A stretch of 64,000 bases of DNA, taken from NCBI GenBank assembly GCA_965276675.1, contig OZ255624.1, positions 1,922,001-1,986,000 on the forward strand, given 5' to 3'. Each line of letters opens with the position of its first letter. Position 1 is the stretch's first letter. The DNA comes from G965276675 sp965276675. Its GTDB lineage: Bacteria > Acidobacteriota > Terriglobia > Terriglobales > Acidobacteriaceae. The notes beneath the pieces are model-generated. The model did not search any database. It saw only the letters and a program-made list of their open reading frames with translations, and was not told the origin of the DNA. Both the position numbers and the translations under genes were made by a program. Shown here piece by piece: positions 49,971 through 60,237 of the stretch.

Positions 49971-51248
49971 ATGGGCGAGCAGACGGTTACGTGTCCGAAG
50001 TGCGGCAATGAGATCAAGCTAACGGAGTCGCTGGCGGCGCCGCTCGTCGCCAACGTACGGGCCGAGTACGAGAAGATGCTTTGGACGCAGCGAGCCGCAA
50101 TGAAGACTCGCGAAGACAAGCTGAGCGCGCGCGCCGCCGAGGTGGACAAGGCTCAGGCCGATCTGCAAGCAAAGGTGCAAGAGCAGGTCACGGCGCAACT
50201 AGCAGCCGAAAGAAAAACCGTCGCCGCGGCCGAAGCGGTGAAGGCACGCACGCTGGTACAGCACGAGCTGGCACAGCGCGCAGAGGAGCTGAAGGATCGG
50301 GATGCGCGCTTGCAGACTCTGGAAGAAAAGCTGAAGGGAGCGCAGGCCGCTGAGGCGATGCTCATCAAAAAGGAGCGCCAGCTCGACGATGCCAGGCGTG
50401 AGCTGGACCTGAACGTCGAGCGTGGCGTCCAGACCGGACTGGAAGAGGCGCGCACCATCGCCCGCCGCCAGACCGAAGCCGAGATGGATTTGAAGATGAA
50501 GGACAGTGAGTACAAAATCACCGCGCTGAAAAAGCAGATCGATGATTTGCAGCGCAAGGCCGAGCAGGGCTCGCAGCAGACACAAGGAGAGGTACTGGAG
50601 CTGGCGTTGGAGGGTCAGCTGCGCGCGCGTTTTCCTTTGGACGTGATCGAGCCGGTAGCCAAGGGCGAGTTTGGTGGCGACGTGCTCCAACACGTGCGCG
50701 ACAGCAGCGGCCAGCCTTGCGGAAGCATCTTGTGGGAGTCCAAGCGCACCAGCAAATGGCAAGATGGTTGGCTGCAGAAGCTGCGCGGTGACCAGCGAGC
50801 CGCCGGGGCTGAGCTGGCCGTGATCGTCTCGCAATCGCTTCCCAAGGACGTGACCCACTTTGACCATCAGGATGGCATCTGGGTCTCGAGCCTGAGCTGC
50901 ACCGTACCGGTCGCTGTTGCGCTACGTCAGGCGCTGGTGCAACTAGCGCACGTTCGCCGCGCCGGCGAAGGACAGGAGACTAAGGTGCAGCAGGTTTATG
51001 CCTACCTTACCGGTCCGCGCTTTCGGCATCGCATCGAGTCTATTGTTGAGAAGTTCTCCGACATGCAGGACGACCTGGAGAAAGAGCGCAAGATGATGAC
51101 CAAGCAGTGGGCCAAGCGCGAAGAGCAGATCCGGTGCGTGGTCGACGCGACCGCCGGGATGTATGGCGATCTGCAGGGCATCGCCGGCCGCAGCTTGCAA
51201 GAGATCGATGCGCTCGAGAGCAAGATGCTGCTCAGCGACGAGGTTTAG
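49971..51248 (+). CDS. DUF2130 coiled-coil protein with N-terminal zinc ribbon
   Basis: A 425-aa protein. It opens with a zinc-ribbon half-site (TCPKCGNEIKLTE), then a long charged coiled coil (about residues 40-215), then the DUF2130 core (RFPLDVIEPVAKGEFGGDVL, CGSILWESKRTSKWQDGWLQ, GAELAVIVSQSLPKDV) and a second helical tail. The core has the look of a PD-(D/E)xK nuclease-like fold (E-S-K at the ILWESK strand), which is my inference. The start at 49971 fits family N-termini. It is intact between the RDD scar and the debris field. Function unknown. Confidence 0.88.
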   Translation: MGEQTVTCPKCGNEIKLTESLAAPLVANVRAEYEKMLWTQRAAMKTREDKLSARAAEVDKAQADLQAKVQEQVTAQLAAERKTVAAAEAVKARTLVQHELAQRAEELKDRDARLQTLEEKLKGAQAAEAMLIKKERQLDDARRELDLNVERGVQTGLEEARTIARRQTEAEMDLKMKDSEYKITALKKQIDDLQRKAEQGSQQTQGEVLELALEGQLRARFPLDVIEPVAKGEFGGDVLQHVRDSSGQPCGSILWESKRTSKWQDGWLQKLRGDQRAAGAELAVIVSQSLPKDVTHFDHQDGIWVSSLSCTVPVAVALRQALVQLAHVRRAGEGQETKVQQVYAYLTGPRFRHRIESIVEKFSDMQDDLEKERKMMTKQWAKREEQIRCVVDATAGMYGDLQGIAGRSLQEIDALESKMLLSDEV

Positions 51249-51326
51249 TCTCAGATATTTCTGATCGCCCATTCCGAGCGTGGCTTGCATTCCCCACCCG
51301 CTATGGAGCGTAATTGGACCACATCT

Positions 51327-53459
51327 ATGCATAGACGCGAGTTTATAAAAAAACACTGGCACTCTTCTGGCCGCTGCCGCTATCTTGCCCTCCGCACTCT
51401 CAGCCGAATCCAAAGACACCGCGGAAAGTCCAGGCCGTCTGGTTCTGCCGATGAATCGCAACTGGCTCTATCACCAGCCAAAGTCGAGGGCGCCCAAGCC
51501 CCGGAGTTCGACGACTCGGGTTTCGAGCGTGTCGTCATTCCGCACACCAACGTCCGCCTGCCCTGGCATAACTTCGACGACAAGGATTATGAGTTCGTCT
51601 CCACCTACCGGCAGCGCTTCAAGCTTCCCCAGGCCGCGCGCGGACGCCGCGTCTTTGTTGACTTCGAAGGCGTCATGACAGCTTCTACCGTGTGGATCAA
51701 TGGTGTTTCGCTTGGCGAGTATAAGGGCGGCTTTACTCCGTTCTCCTTTGAGCTCACCCCGCATCTTCGCGCTAATGGAGAGAATGTGCTCGCCGTGCAG
51801 GTCGACTCCACCGAACGCGCAGACATTCCGCCGTTTGGCTATCAGACCTTCGGTGGCATCTACCGCGAGATCGCTCTGCGCGTCGTTCCCGCCACTTACA
51901 TCGACAACATCTTTGCCCATCCGAAAGACGTTCTCGGCGGCAGCCCATCGCTCGATGTCGACTGCTTCCTGGCCGGACAGCCGAAGGCAGGTGGGCCGAT
52001 CACGATCGCCGTAGAGCTACGCGACGGCGAGCGCGTCTTGGGAAAGGAAACTTAAACTGTTACAGTACCCTTTTCCCGGGACCCCAATGCCGCGGCCGAT
52101 CCCGCCACCAGCGCTCCGGCCTACGCCAGTACCGAGACCACGACCGATCCTGCGCGGCACACTGTCGCGCTCACTGGGCTGAAAGGTATCCAGCTCTGGG
52201 AGCTCGATCGCCCGCATCTCTACACCGTCCACATGCAGCTGCTCCGCTCCGGCCACGTAATCGATGAGGACACACGGCGCATCGGCTTCCGCGAGGCCAC
52301 CTTCACCGACCATGGCTTCTCGCTTAACAGCAAAATTGTCAAGCTGCGCGGACTGGACCGTCACCAAACCTTTCCCTTTGTCGGCCAGGCGATGCCAGTG
52401 CGTGTGCAGCGGCAGGATGCCAAATCCTGCGCAATGGCTTGCACTGCAACATCGTGCGCACCTCGCACTACCCGCAGTCGCGCCACTTCCTGGACTGCTG
52501 CGACGAGATCGGCCTCCTGGTGCTGGAAGAGATTCCCGGCTGGCAGCACATTGGCCCCGAGCCCTGGAAACAGATCTCTATCGACAATGTTGGGCGCATG
52601 ATCCGGCGCGATTGGAACCACCCGTCGATCATTCTCTGGGGCGTGCGCATCAACGAATCGCTGGACGACCACAGCTTCTACACCCGCACCAACGCGCTGG
52701 CGCACATGCTCGACCCCACGCGCCAGACCGGCGGCATTCGCTACTTCCAGGAATCCGAGTTCCTCGAAGACGTCTTCACCATGAACGACTTCGGCTTTCC
52801 GCTGAAGCCACCCAACCACCCGCGCTATCTCAATACAGAGTTCGTCGGCCACACCTTCCCCACTAAGACGACAGACGATGACGAGCGCCAGCGCGAGCAC
52901 ACCCTCCGCCATGCGCGCATTCACAACCAGCTCGCCTCCAATCCGCAGTATGCCGGCGGTATCGGCTGGTGCGCCTTTGACTACAACACGCACGCAGACT
53001 TTGGCTCCGGCGATCGCATCTGCTACCACGGCGTGACGGACATCTTTCGCGAGCCCAAGCCGGCCGCCGGTTTCTACAAGTCGCAGTGCGACCCGGCGGA
53101 GGAGGTCGTGCTTGAACCGGCCTTTCACTGGGCGCGGCGATGAGTCGATTGGCTTCACGGAGGCGGTGGTCTGCTCTAATTGCGATCAGCTTAAGTTCTT
53201 CGTGCGGGAAGGCAGCATCGAGAGCAATCCCTGGAAACCCATTGCGGAGCTCGAGCCGGATCGCGTGAATTTTGGCCACCTCACCTACGCGCCCTTTGTG
53301 CTGGACCTGCGCAAGCTCGATCTGAAGAAGCTCGACATCACCTGGGGAGACCTGCGCATCGACGGTTATGTAAAGGGGAAACAGGTGATCTCGAAGTCGC
53401 TCTCCGGCCGCGGCGTGGGACCGCAAATTCATGCTGCTGCCCGATGACCGCACGCTCAC
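51327..53459 (+). pseudogene. GH2 glycoside hydrolase, multiply frameshifted and 3'-truncated
   Basis: Starts MHRREFIKK, shifts frame in an A7 run (about 51346) to read TLLAAAAILPSALSAESKD as a signal peptide, and returns near 51485. The jelly roll VFVDFEGVMTASTVWINGVS, then PFGYQTFGGIYREIALRV, is intact to an in-frame TAA at 52053. After 'VGQAMP' a single A is missing (52424), restoring LRNGLHCNIVRTSHYPQSRH, LVLEEIPGWQ and the acid/base INESLDDHS. A 2-nt loss (about 53138) and a 1-nt gain (about 53420) follow. The gene ends in LLPDDRTLT at the edge of a TonB receptor remnant. Clearly dead. Confidence 0.85.
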
Positions 53460-54747
53460 CGGTGAAGTTGAAGGTGCCGCGGGCCTGCGTCGGTTGCTCC
53501 GTCTGAACGCGGATGCGTTGGAAATTCACTCCTGCTTTCAATGTATGATTTCCGACGACTTTGGTGACATTGTCCAGTATCTGTGCGACATTCTCATATT
53601 CGCTGGAGACATAAAACTGCGGCGAACCGAAATTAGAAATGCCACTCACGACGAAGTAAGGCAGACCCCCATTCAGTGGCCCAAACGGAATGCCGCCCAA
53701 CCCGAACGTGGGTGAAAGGTTCTGACCACTGTTTTGCTGCTGAAAGGTCGCATGGATCCAGTTATAGCCGAACCTTAACTCGTTAGTGAGTGTGGGTGTA
53801 AAGACGTGCGTCTCGCTGGCGGTGAAGTTGCGGCCTTCGGTCAAAACGCTTCCCGCAGTTCCGAAACTGCCGCCATCCAAGATGCCGAACGGGGTTCGGA
53901 TAGCTCTGCGGCCGGTTGGAGTAGCTATAACGCGCAAAGGTCTGATCATTATGGCTGATATTCCAGTCTACGCGTGCATCGTATTGCGTCGTGTTGTCAG
54001 ACGCCTTGGACTGGAACTGATAGTTGTTGAAGGTCTGTCCGAGAAGACCTACGTTCGGCTGCGGAAAGGCTTGATCAGCTTGAGCGACGTTGGATCCAGC
54101 AATGCCGGATTGATCACGTTCTGCCGGCCGTTGTATTGAAGCGGTACAGTACCTGCTGAACCAGGAGTATAGAGCGTACGGATGTTGCCCTTTGTGAGAG
54201 GGGTGCTGAGCAATTCGGAAAAATCGCCCTGACGCATCAGGGCTGTTGGTACCGTGTAGAGCCCATTGCCGTTCTGCCCAAAGACGATTCGATTCGCTTC
54301 AGCATCGCCAAAGAAGAAGAGCTTGTTCTTGATGATCGGGCCGCCCAGGGTGGCGCCGAACTGGTTCTGCCGGTATTCTGGCTTCGGTGCGCCTTGCGGA
54401 AAAAGTTGCGCGCATTCAGCACATCGTTGCGGAAGTACTCCCACAGGCTTCCGTGGAGATTGTTGGTGCCCGATTTAAGGGATGCGTTCAGTTGCGCCCG
54501 TTCAGCGGCGTCTGATTAATAGTTGCTGTAGAGATAGTCGTGCCAGTAGAGGCCTCCTGGGTTTGGAGCTGCGGCGGCGCAGTTGTCACCTCAATGCTCT
54601 GCGTAGTGGATCCGGGCTGGAGCTTGAGGTCTGCGCTCGCCCTGCCACTTACTTCCACTTGGATACCGTTCTGCGTTGTGGTTTGAAAGCCAGGCGCGCT
54701 CGCCGAGACACTGTAGCTACCCAACTTGATAGGCGAAAAGACGTATC
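53460..54747 (-). pseudogene. Oar-like TonB-dependent receptor remnant, both ends lost
   Basis: Three segments in successive frames: 54747-54488 (FSPIKLGSYSVSASAPGFQT ... PPQLQTQEASTGT, the end of the carboxypeptidase-regulatory domain and plug start), 54444-54049 (EYRQNQFGATLGGPIIKNKL ... DFSELLSTPL, early barrel) and 53949-53460 (HVFTPTLTNELRFGYNWIHA ... NHTLKAGVNFQRIRV, mid barrel). The signal peptide and the C-terminal half of the barrel are gone. It lies antisense to its neighbours, joined at 53460 to GH2 and at about 54748 to a TPR tail. Confidence 0.8.
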
Positions 54748-54749
54748 GA

Positions 54750-54893
54750 TTGGCGCGCGCCTACTCTCACACCCGTCAGCCGGAAGAAGCGCAACGGGAG
54801 ATCGCCTTGCAGCAAAAATACAGTCAGCAGGAAAAAGACGACCTGAATGCCAAGCTTAAAGAGGTGACCACATTTCTCACGGTGTCCCACTAG
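54750..54893 (+). pseudogene. 3' tail of a TPR protein
   Basis: 47 codons reading LARAYSHTRQPEEAQREIAL, QQKYSQQEKDDLNAKL, KEVTTFLTVSH and a stop. This is one TPR helix pair and a coiled-coil end, with no upstream part. It is followed at once by the Tat-signal phosphatase-like gene, its probable former operon partner. Confidence 0.6.
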
Positions 54894-54898
54894 ACGGG

Positions 54899-56034
54899 CT
54901 GCTTCGCTCGGTATCCCAGAGCCGCTCCTGGAGTCGCCGTGACTTCCTGCGCTCGACCGTTGGAGGCAGCACCGCTGGAGTCCTCTTGAGCTTCTCTCCG
55001 TTGCGCTATGGCGTCGTCACGCGGGCAAAGATAGTGGTCGTGACCTTTGGTGGCGGCGCGCGTGATGAAGAGACATTTGCGCCCGAAGGCCAGGAGAATA
55101 TTCCTCACCTGATCACCGAATTGATTCCGCAGTCGACCTTCTTTACGCAAGTCGTCAACCGTGGCATTCTGGGTCATTATGTTGCCACAGCTAGTCTTGC
55201 CACCGGCTCCTATGAGACATTCAATAACTTCGCTGCGGTCGCGCCGCAGAACCCCACTATCTTTGAATACTTCCGCCGTGACCTGAGGCGTCCGGCATCC
55301 GATGCATGGGTGGTTGCGCCGAGTAATGGGTTTAACCGCATCGGCGGCAGCGACCACCGCTCCTATGGCGCTGGACTTGGCGCAGAAGTCATCCTCCCAA
55401 ACACCTGCTGAACGCTGCGCTCAGGACCGGCCACACCGATTACGAACACCTGCTCCGGGATAACTATGAATATCCCGTTCAGATGCCCATCGTCTCCGGC
55501 AACGATCTGGAGTTACATCGGCTTGCCGGTATCCTGCGCCTCTCGGTTGCGGACTTTCTGGCCCATGCCCGGACTCTCTCTAGCCCAGACGAATTATCAA
55601 TCTATATCGCCCAGCAACTTATGCGTCAAGTCGCTCCCGGCTTGCTCTGGGTAACTCTGCACGACATCGATATCGCGCACTCGGGCACCTTCTCGCTCTA
55701 TACCCATGCGATTCGACGCTCGGACCGCCTTTGCGCAGAGCTATGGGCCGCTATTCAGAATAATCCTGAGTACAAAGATAAAACGACTATGTTTATTCTC
55801 CCGGACTTCGGCCGTGATTCTGACACCGACGCGGGTGGCAACGGCTTCCAGCACCACCGGACAGGCGACCCTCTCTCCCGCACGACATGGATGATGGCCA
55901 TGGGACCCGGAGTGCGGCAGAATGCCGTCATTGACCGCATTGTCGAGCCAGTGGACTTAGTCCCGACGGTAGGCTCTCTTCTCGGGTGTAATACACGCTT
56001 CGCCACTGGCCAGCCTTCGCCGGAGGTTCTGTAG
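54899..56034 (+). pseudogene. Tat-exported alkaline-phosphatase/sulfatase-like protein, frameshifted
   Basis: The frame open from the TPR stop encodes a twin-arginine signal (SRRDFLRSTVGGSTAGVLLS) and then VVTFGGGARDEETFAPEGQE, IPHLITELIPQSTFF and GHYVATASLATGSYETF, the layout of alkaline-phosphatase-superfamily hydrolases (sulfatase/phosphodiesterase type). At about 55400 one C is missing (CTCCCAAAC, where CTCCCCAAAC would keep frame). The next frame continues KHLLNAALRTGHTDYEHLLR and later VTLHDIDIAHSGTFSLY and FILPDFGRDSDTD, the metal-site end of the fold. No ATG is visible before the signal; CTG 54899 is the nearest candidate. Probably inactive unless the indel is a base-calling error. 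Confidence 0.65.
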
Positions 56035-56038
56035 CGCC

Positions 56039-56380
56039 ATGCTTCCCGCTCAGCTGCGACCTGCCGATTTCGATACGTATCAGTCGCAGGCACGGGAACT
56101 CGTTCTCCAGAATCTGCACATATTTCAACCGCTTCCTGCTATCTTTGCCGCCATTCTGCTACGTGAGGTCATTCGCTACGACTGGAAATTTCCCGTCGAG
56201 CGGCGCGCGCTGAAAGCTCAGCTTCGCTTTCTCGGAACCTTATCGCGGCCCAAACTAGACCAGTTGATGGCGGGGTTCGCCAGCATCCCGATCTCCGCGG
56301 AACTGGCCACGGAGAAAGAGTCAACGGCTACGCACGGCGCAATATCTCCAGTGCAGCCCATTGCCCAAAGGTTGTGCTAA
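56039..56380 (+). CDS. Unknown protein downstream of the phosphatase-like gene
   Basis: 113 aa, not recognised. Starts 5 nt after the preceding stop with GGAGG in reach, so it was co-transcribed with it. The sequence is mostly helical (DFDTYQSQARELVLQNLHIF, LPAIFAAILLREVIRYDWKF, then RRALKAQLRFLGTL). After about residue 88 the composition loses character (TATHGAISPVQPIAQRLC), which suggests a frameshifted or truncated end. It may be one more decayed member of the debris field. Confidence 0.45.
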   Translation: MLPAQLRPADFDTYQSQARELVLQNLHIFQPLPAIFAAILLREVIRYDWKFPVERRALKAQLRFLGTLSRPKLDQLMAGFASIPISAELATEKESTATHGAISPVQPIAQRLC

Positions 56381-56495
56381 AGACTTGAGTGCTCCGCTAT
56401 TCACCTCGTCAGCGAGAGCAATCCATGAATGAACTACTCACTGCAGGCCGCTCGAATATTCAATACGATCCTACCGGATCTCTGATAGATGAGAT

Positions 56496-56672
56496 ATGGG
56501 GGCCTATTACACTTGGTTGAATTTACAGCGGCTCGCCGGCGCAGAGCAGGCGATCTTTCTTGTATGGTTTGAAAATCAGGGTGAAGCGATCGTGATCGCT
56601 CCGGCTATGGCCAGGGGAACCCAGTCGCATTCCCCCGCTACTCTAAGTCAGTTAATGCAGTGGATAGGCTAA
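56496..56672 (+). CDS. Short open frame, possible tail of the preceding gene
   Basis: 58 codons from ATG 56496: GAYYTWLNLQRLAGAEQAIF, LVWFENQGEAIVIAPAMA and SQLMQWIG. The composition looks protein-like (regular helix then strand), so this may be the displaced 3' part of the 56039 gene, but there is no clear ribosome site and no family match. The rest of 56381-56695 shows nothing recognisable. Confidence 0.3.
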   Translation: MGAYYTWLNLQRLAGAEQAIFLVWFENQGEAIVIAPAMARGTQSHSPATLSQLMQWIG

Positions 56673-56695
56673 CTTAGGTTCATGGGTAGAGAAAG

Positions 56696-57919
56696 CTAAG
56701 TCGCATCCGGAATAAATAATCCTGCGGACGCTCCAATCCACTGCTGGTTGCGATTGTGGTCCACACCCATCATCAGCCCGCGACCCATCCGCACCAGTGT
56801 TAGCAGCGGTTGTAACTCCTTCCCATCTGGCCAGACATACATGATGCGGATTTCGGCTTGAGTAAGCCCATATGGTGTGTCGATCACCGGCGCGAACTGC
56901 ACCCGCTGTTGTAATAAATAATTATGCCGCTCCTCCACCGGAACCGACGCAAGATCATTCTCGGTTGGGGCGAACTGAATGCCCTTTCCAGCAAAGGAAT
57001 ATAGGGGCTTGAAGATCCATTGATTTCTATCTTCCGGAAGTAATGCCAATCCTTTACCGTCAAACCAGTCGTCCAGAAACACAGCTGGCGGAACCGTGGA
57101 ATGCTTAAGGTAGGGAATGGAAAATTTGCTGATGCGGAAGTACCAGTTAGGGTGGCCAGCCCACTCCACGTCGAGATCGTCCCGGTAATCAAAAGGCAGG
57201 GCAATGTCTCTCCGGACTATCTCATCTACGATGGCGCGGTTGTAGATGCGATGAATGGGTGTTCGCATACCATCGCGTTCATAGTAGAGCTTGCGGCCCT
57301 CTTTTTTGAGATGGGCTATGTCGGCGATGCGGATGCCGAGACGGTCTTCATGAATGTGGAAGTCTGGCAACGTCTTTTGTGAAGTTGGATCGACTTCAAG
57401 CAGCACCACATTCTTTGGATTGTGCTCGCCAACTATGACTTTCCTGAGCGCGTTCCAGTAGCTGTGATCGTCTTGCCCACCCATTAGCCAGCTGAATCTC
57501 TGGTCCAGTGCAAACTCACGAATATATTCCGGAGCAAGTACCGACTGAAAACCATAGATTGACGGGAAGGCTTGCAATTCGACCAGCTTGGGAGATAGCT
57601 CCCCATTTGCATCTCGGACCAGGCCGAAGTCCGCAGTCATGAAATGGGGGTGAGCTCCCTCGTTCGGGACGCGAAATCGTTCTGGCACGGCTGCGGCAGA
57701 GAGCCGCATGTACTCGGCATTTTCCACCAGCTGGTGCGTCAGCTCCGAACCAGCATCTGCCATTGTTTGCAACAGGGACTCTGGGAAGAAGCATGGCGTC
57801 TCCGCAACGCGGAAGCCTAACCCGCTGCGAGTTCTGCTGGCGAGCCGGTGCAGAAGCGCGGAGTACTGACCGGGAGTAAAGCGTCGATTGAAGTCTTCTC
57901 GAAATTCCCGGAGCATCAT
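56696..57919 (-). CDS. ATP-grasp-like ligase, last gene of the amidoligase operon
   Basis: A 407-aa protein that I cannot place in a named family. The C-terminal half has ATP-grasp character: WIFKPLYSFAGKGIQFAP as the Lys/Gly-rich loop, LLQQRVQFAPVIDTPYG and then AEIRIMYVW as the acidic metal strand, and a final G-R-G-L-M-M-G-V-D-H-N segment. The N-terminal ~150 residues contain FMTADFGLVRDANGELSPKL and LVELQAFPSIYGFQS, a pattern also seen in glutathionylspermidine-synthase-like proteins. It follows the aminopeptidase by 19 nt. It should form an amide or peptide bond using ATP; substrates are unknown. Confidence 0.68.
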   Translation of the reverse strand: MMLREFREDFNRRFTPGQYSALLHRLASRTRSGLGFRVAETPCFFPESLLQTMADAGSELTHQLVENAEYMRLSAAAVPERFRVPNEGAHPHFMTADFGLVRDANGELSPKLVELQAFPSIYGFQSVLAPEYIREFALDQRFSWLMGGQDDHSYWNALRKVIVGEHNPKNVVLLEVDPTSQKTLPDFHIHEDRLGIRIADIAHLKKEGRKLYYERDGMRTPIHRIYNRAIVDEIVRRDIALPFDYRDDLDVEWAGHPNWYFRISKFSIPYLKHSTVPPAVFLDDWFDGKGLALLPEDRNQWIFKPLYSFAGKGIQFAPTENDLASVPVEERHNYLLQQRVQFAPVIDTPYGLTQAEIRIMYVWPDGKELQPLLTLVRMGRGLMMGVDHNRNQQWIGASAGLFIPDAT

Positions 57920-57938
57920 GATCCTTGCTAATGGCTGA

Positions 57939-59021
57939 TTACGCTTCTAGCAAAAACTGGCCAGCGCGCATGATCTGCTGCTCTTGTCCGTCAGCGCTGG
58001 TGAACCATATATTGAAGCCGAGTCCTACCACGTCAATATGTGTCGATGACGTCCACTTCGCACCGGTGTGCTCGCCGTAGGGGTCACCGAAAGCTATGTG
58101 TATGCCGGGAAACTTTTCGTCCTGTAGAATATTGCCAATCACCTGCGACACTCCGATGTTAGTTCCAATGGCGAACTCGCCCACGCGATCGGAGTTCTCG
58201 TCGCGATGCGTGTATTCCCAGAAATCATCCCGCAGTTTTTCGTTCGACGACTTGCAGGAGACAATCCGGTTTTTGGCAATCTCAATCGTCAAGGGCGATG
58301 TCTCGAGCGCGCCATAGCGCTGACATAAGTAGTCGCCGACCACGCCATCCACAACAAAGCGGCCATTTACCTCGCCCGGCGCCGTAAAAACCTCACCTCC
58401 GGGTAAATTGCCCCACTTGTCTTGGCTAATAATGCCGCTGGTCTTCAACCACTTATAGTCGGGATTCAGTTCAGCACGTATCGAGGTGCCCGCGGAAGTA
58501 GTCGCTCGAATCGAGACAGCCCCGCGCACAATGTCCAGCACACGCTGACTTAATCTGTCGACTTGGTTGAAGTCGGCACGCATGCCCTGCACCATGATCT
58601 CAGGCGTGATGTTTACCATGTGAGCGTGACGCATGCGCCGGCGATTGACGACCTCTGTCATCTGTCGGCGGGAGTGAAGTTCGTTCTGCTGAACCTGCAC
58701 GGCGAAGATCGAGACTTGGCTGGACTCCATGTCGGCTAATACTTGAGCGGGCATCTCCTTCAAGGGCCGGGGCGCCAGTTCTTCCAAAACAAAACTATTC
58801 CACGCGCAGCCTAACTCCTCCAACTGCTGCGCCAGTGACGCGGCGATCTCCGCGGTGCTCTCGTCGGTGATCAGAGTTACCTTCTCGGCAGGCTGAATAC
58901 GCAGGCAAGTGGTCACTGCAGTGCGCGCACCGGGCGTAAACTCCTGAGGAAAGCTTCGCTTAAGAATGTTGCTGGACTGGCCTATCATCACGCTCGTTTC
59001 TGGAGTCTCTGTTATACGCAT
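57939..59021 (-). CDS. M29-type (leucyl aminopeptidase-like) metallopeptidase
   Basis: A 360-aa protein of the AmpS/AmpT type. The metal-binding C-terminal region is well kept: GEFAIGTNIGVSQVIGN (Glu), LQDEKFPGIHIAFGDPYGEH (Glu, His) and STHIDVVGLG (His, Asp). The N-terminal half carries IQPAEKVTLITDESTAEIAA, the usual first Rossmann-like domain. M29 enzymes release N-terminal residues from short peptides. Between two ligase genes (gaps 45 and 19 nt) it is likely to process or salvage the pathway's own product rather than general peptides; that is inference. Confidence 0.82.
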   Translation of the reverse strand: MRITETPETSVMIGQSSNILKRSFPQEFTPGARTAVTTCLRIQPAEKVTLITDESTAEIAASLAQQLEELGCAWNSFVLEELAPRPLKEMPAQVLADMESSQVSIFAVQVQQNELHSRRQMTEVVNRRRMRHAHMVNITPEIMVQGMRADFNQVDRLSQRVLDIVRGAVSIRATTSAGTSIRAELNPDYKWLKTSGIISQDKWGNLPGGEVFTAPGEVNGRFVVDGVVGDYLCQRYGALETSPLTIEIAKNRIVSCKSSNEKLRDDFWEYTHRDENSDRVGEFAIGTNIGVSQVIGNILQDEKFPGIHIAFGDPYGEHTGAKWTSSTHIDVVGLGFNIWFTSADGQEQQIMRAGQFLLEA

Positions 59022-59066
59022 TTCCGGTCCGGCAAACCGATTAGATGCAAACTTGAGATGCGCCGA

Positions 59067-60176
59067 TTAGAACAGGCCAGCCTGCGTCTCTTCGGCCATG
59101 TAATCCACCACTGCCAGCAGGTCGCCTCCGCTCTCCTCGAATTTGCGGAGCTGCCGGTCTGCCCCAGAACCCTCGTTGAGAATCGTATGAATGTAGTTGA
59201 TCGCATCCCTTCCGCCAAACTCATCCACGCAGCCATCGACAAACTCCAGGTATTCTTGAATCAGAGCGCGCTCGTCAACCTCTTCCTCTTTGCCGAAGTC
59301 GATGAGTTTGCCATCCAGTCCGTAGCGGACTGCTCGCCACTTATTTTCCATCAGCAGGGCGCGCGAGTACTGACGATAATCCTGGTTGCAGTTATGCAAT
59401 TCCCACAACCGCGCGGCAGTTGCCTGGATCAGCGCTGCGATCGCTATCGTCTCCTCCGCTCGCATCGGGATATCGCAGATACGCACCTCAACCGTGTTGA
59501 AGAAAGGATGCGGCCGGATATCCCACCAGAGCTTCTTTGCGTTGTCCATGCAATTTGTCTTAATCAGCAGGTTACAGAAGCTCTCAAACTCGCCCCAGCT
59601 TCCAAAGCTGTCCGGCAGGTTTGTGCGCGGGAATTTATCGAAGACTTTGGCGCGGTAACTCTTCAGCCCCGTCTTATGGCCGCGCCAGAACGGCGAATTT
59701 GTCGAAAGCGCAAGAATATGTGGAAGAAAGTACCGCATTGAATTCATCAGCCGTATTGCTGCTTCGCGGTCCTCTACCCCAATGTGCACATGCAGCCCGA
59801 AGATCAGATTGGCACGGGCCACCATCTGCAAATCCTCTACTACTTTGGCGTAGCGCTCATCGGGGTAGATATCTTGCGCCCGCCAGTCGGCAAAGGGGTG
59901 TGTCGCGCCGGCTACCAACATTAAGTCATGCTCGCGCGCAAGCTGCACCATCTCTCGCCGCAATTCGTACAAGTCCTCACGCGCTTCGTTGATGTTCCGG
60001 CAGATGCGTGTACCCACCTCAATGACCGACTGATGCATTTCGGCTTTGACACGCTCCTCCAGCCGCAATTTGCCGCGGGCCAGCATCTCTGTCTTGATGT
60101 GGGAGCGGAGGTCGCGCGTGACTGGATCGACGGTCTGGTACTCCTCTTCGATGCCGATAGAGAAAGATGGACGCAT
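59067..60176 (-). CDS. Carboxylate-amine ligase, GCS2 family (YbdK/COG2170 type)
   Basis: A 369-aa glutamine-synthetase-fold ligase. IGIEEEYQTVDPVT holds the N-terminal metal-binding Glu cluster; HVHIGVEDREAAIRLMN, FNTVEVRICDIPMRAEETIA and ENKWRAVRYGLDGKLID are family signatures for GCS2/COG2170. E. coli YbdK has weak glutamate-cysteine ligase activity, so it probably joins an amino acid through its carboxylate to an amine. I use ATG 60176, with GGGGG upstream, rather than TTG 60182. Third of five minus-strand genes. Confidence 0.92.
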   Translation of the reverse strand: MRPSFSIGIEEEYQTVDPVTRDLRSHIKTEMLARGKLRLEERVKAEMHQSVIEVGTRICRNINEAREDLYELRREMVQLAREHDLMLVAGATHPFADWRAQDIYPDERYAKVVEDLQMVARANLIFGLHVHIGVEDREAAIRLMNSMRYFLPHILALSTNSPFWRGHKTGLKSYRAKVFDKFPRTNLPDSFGSWGEFESFCNLLIKTNCMDNAKKLWWDIRPHPFFNTVEVRICDIPMRAEETIAIAALIQATAARLWELHNCNQDYRQYSRALLMENKWRAVRYGLDGKLIDFGKEEEVDERALIQEYLEFVDGCVDEFGGRDAINYIHTILNEGSGADRQLRKFEESGGDLLAVVDYMAEETQAGLF

Positions 60177-60237
60177 AGACAAACCCCCATAGCAATAAAG
60201 CGCGCAATCTTAATAAATAGCTGCGTGTCGACTTATT

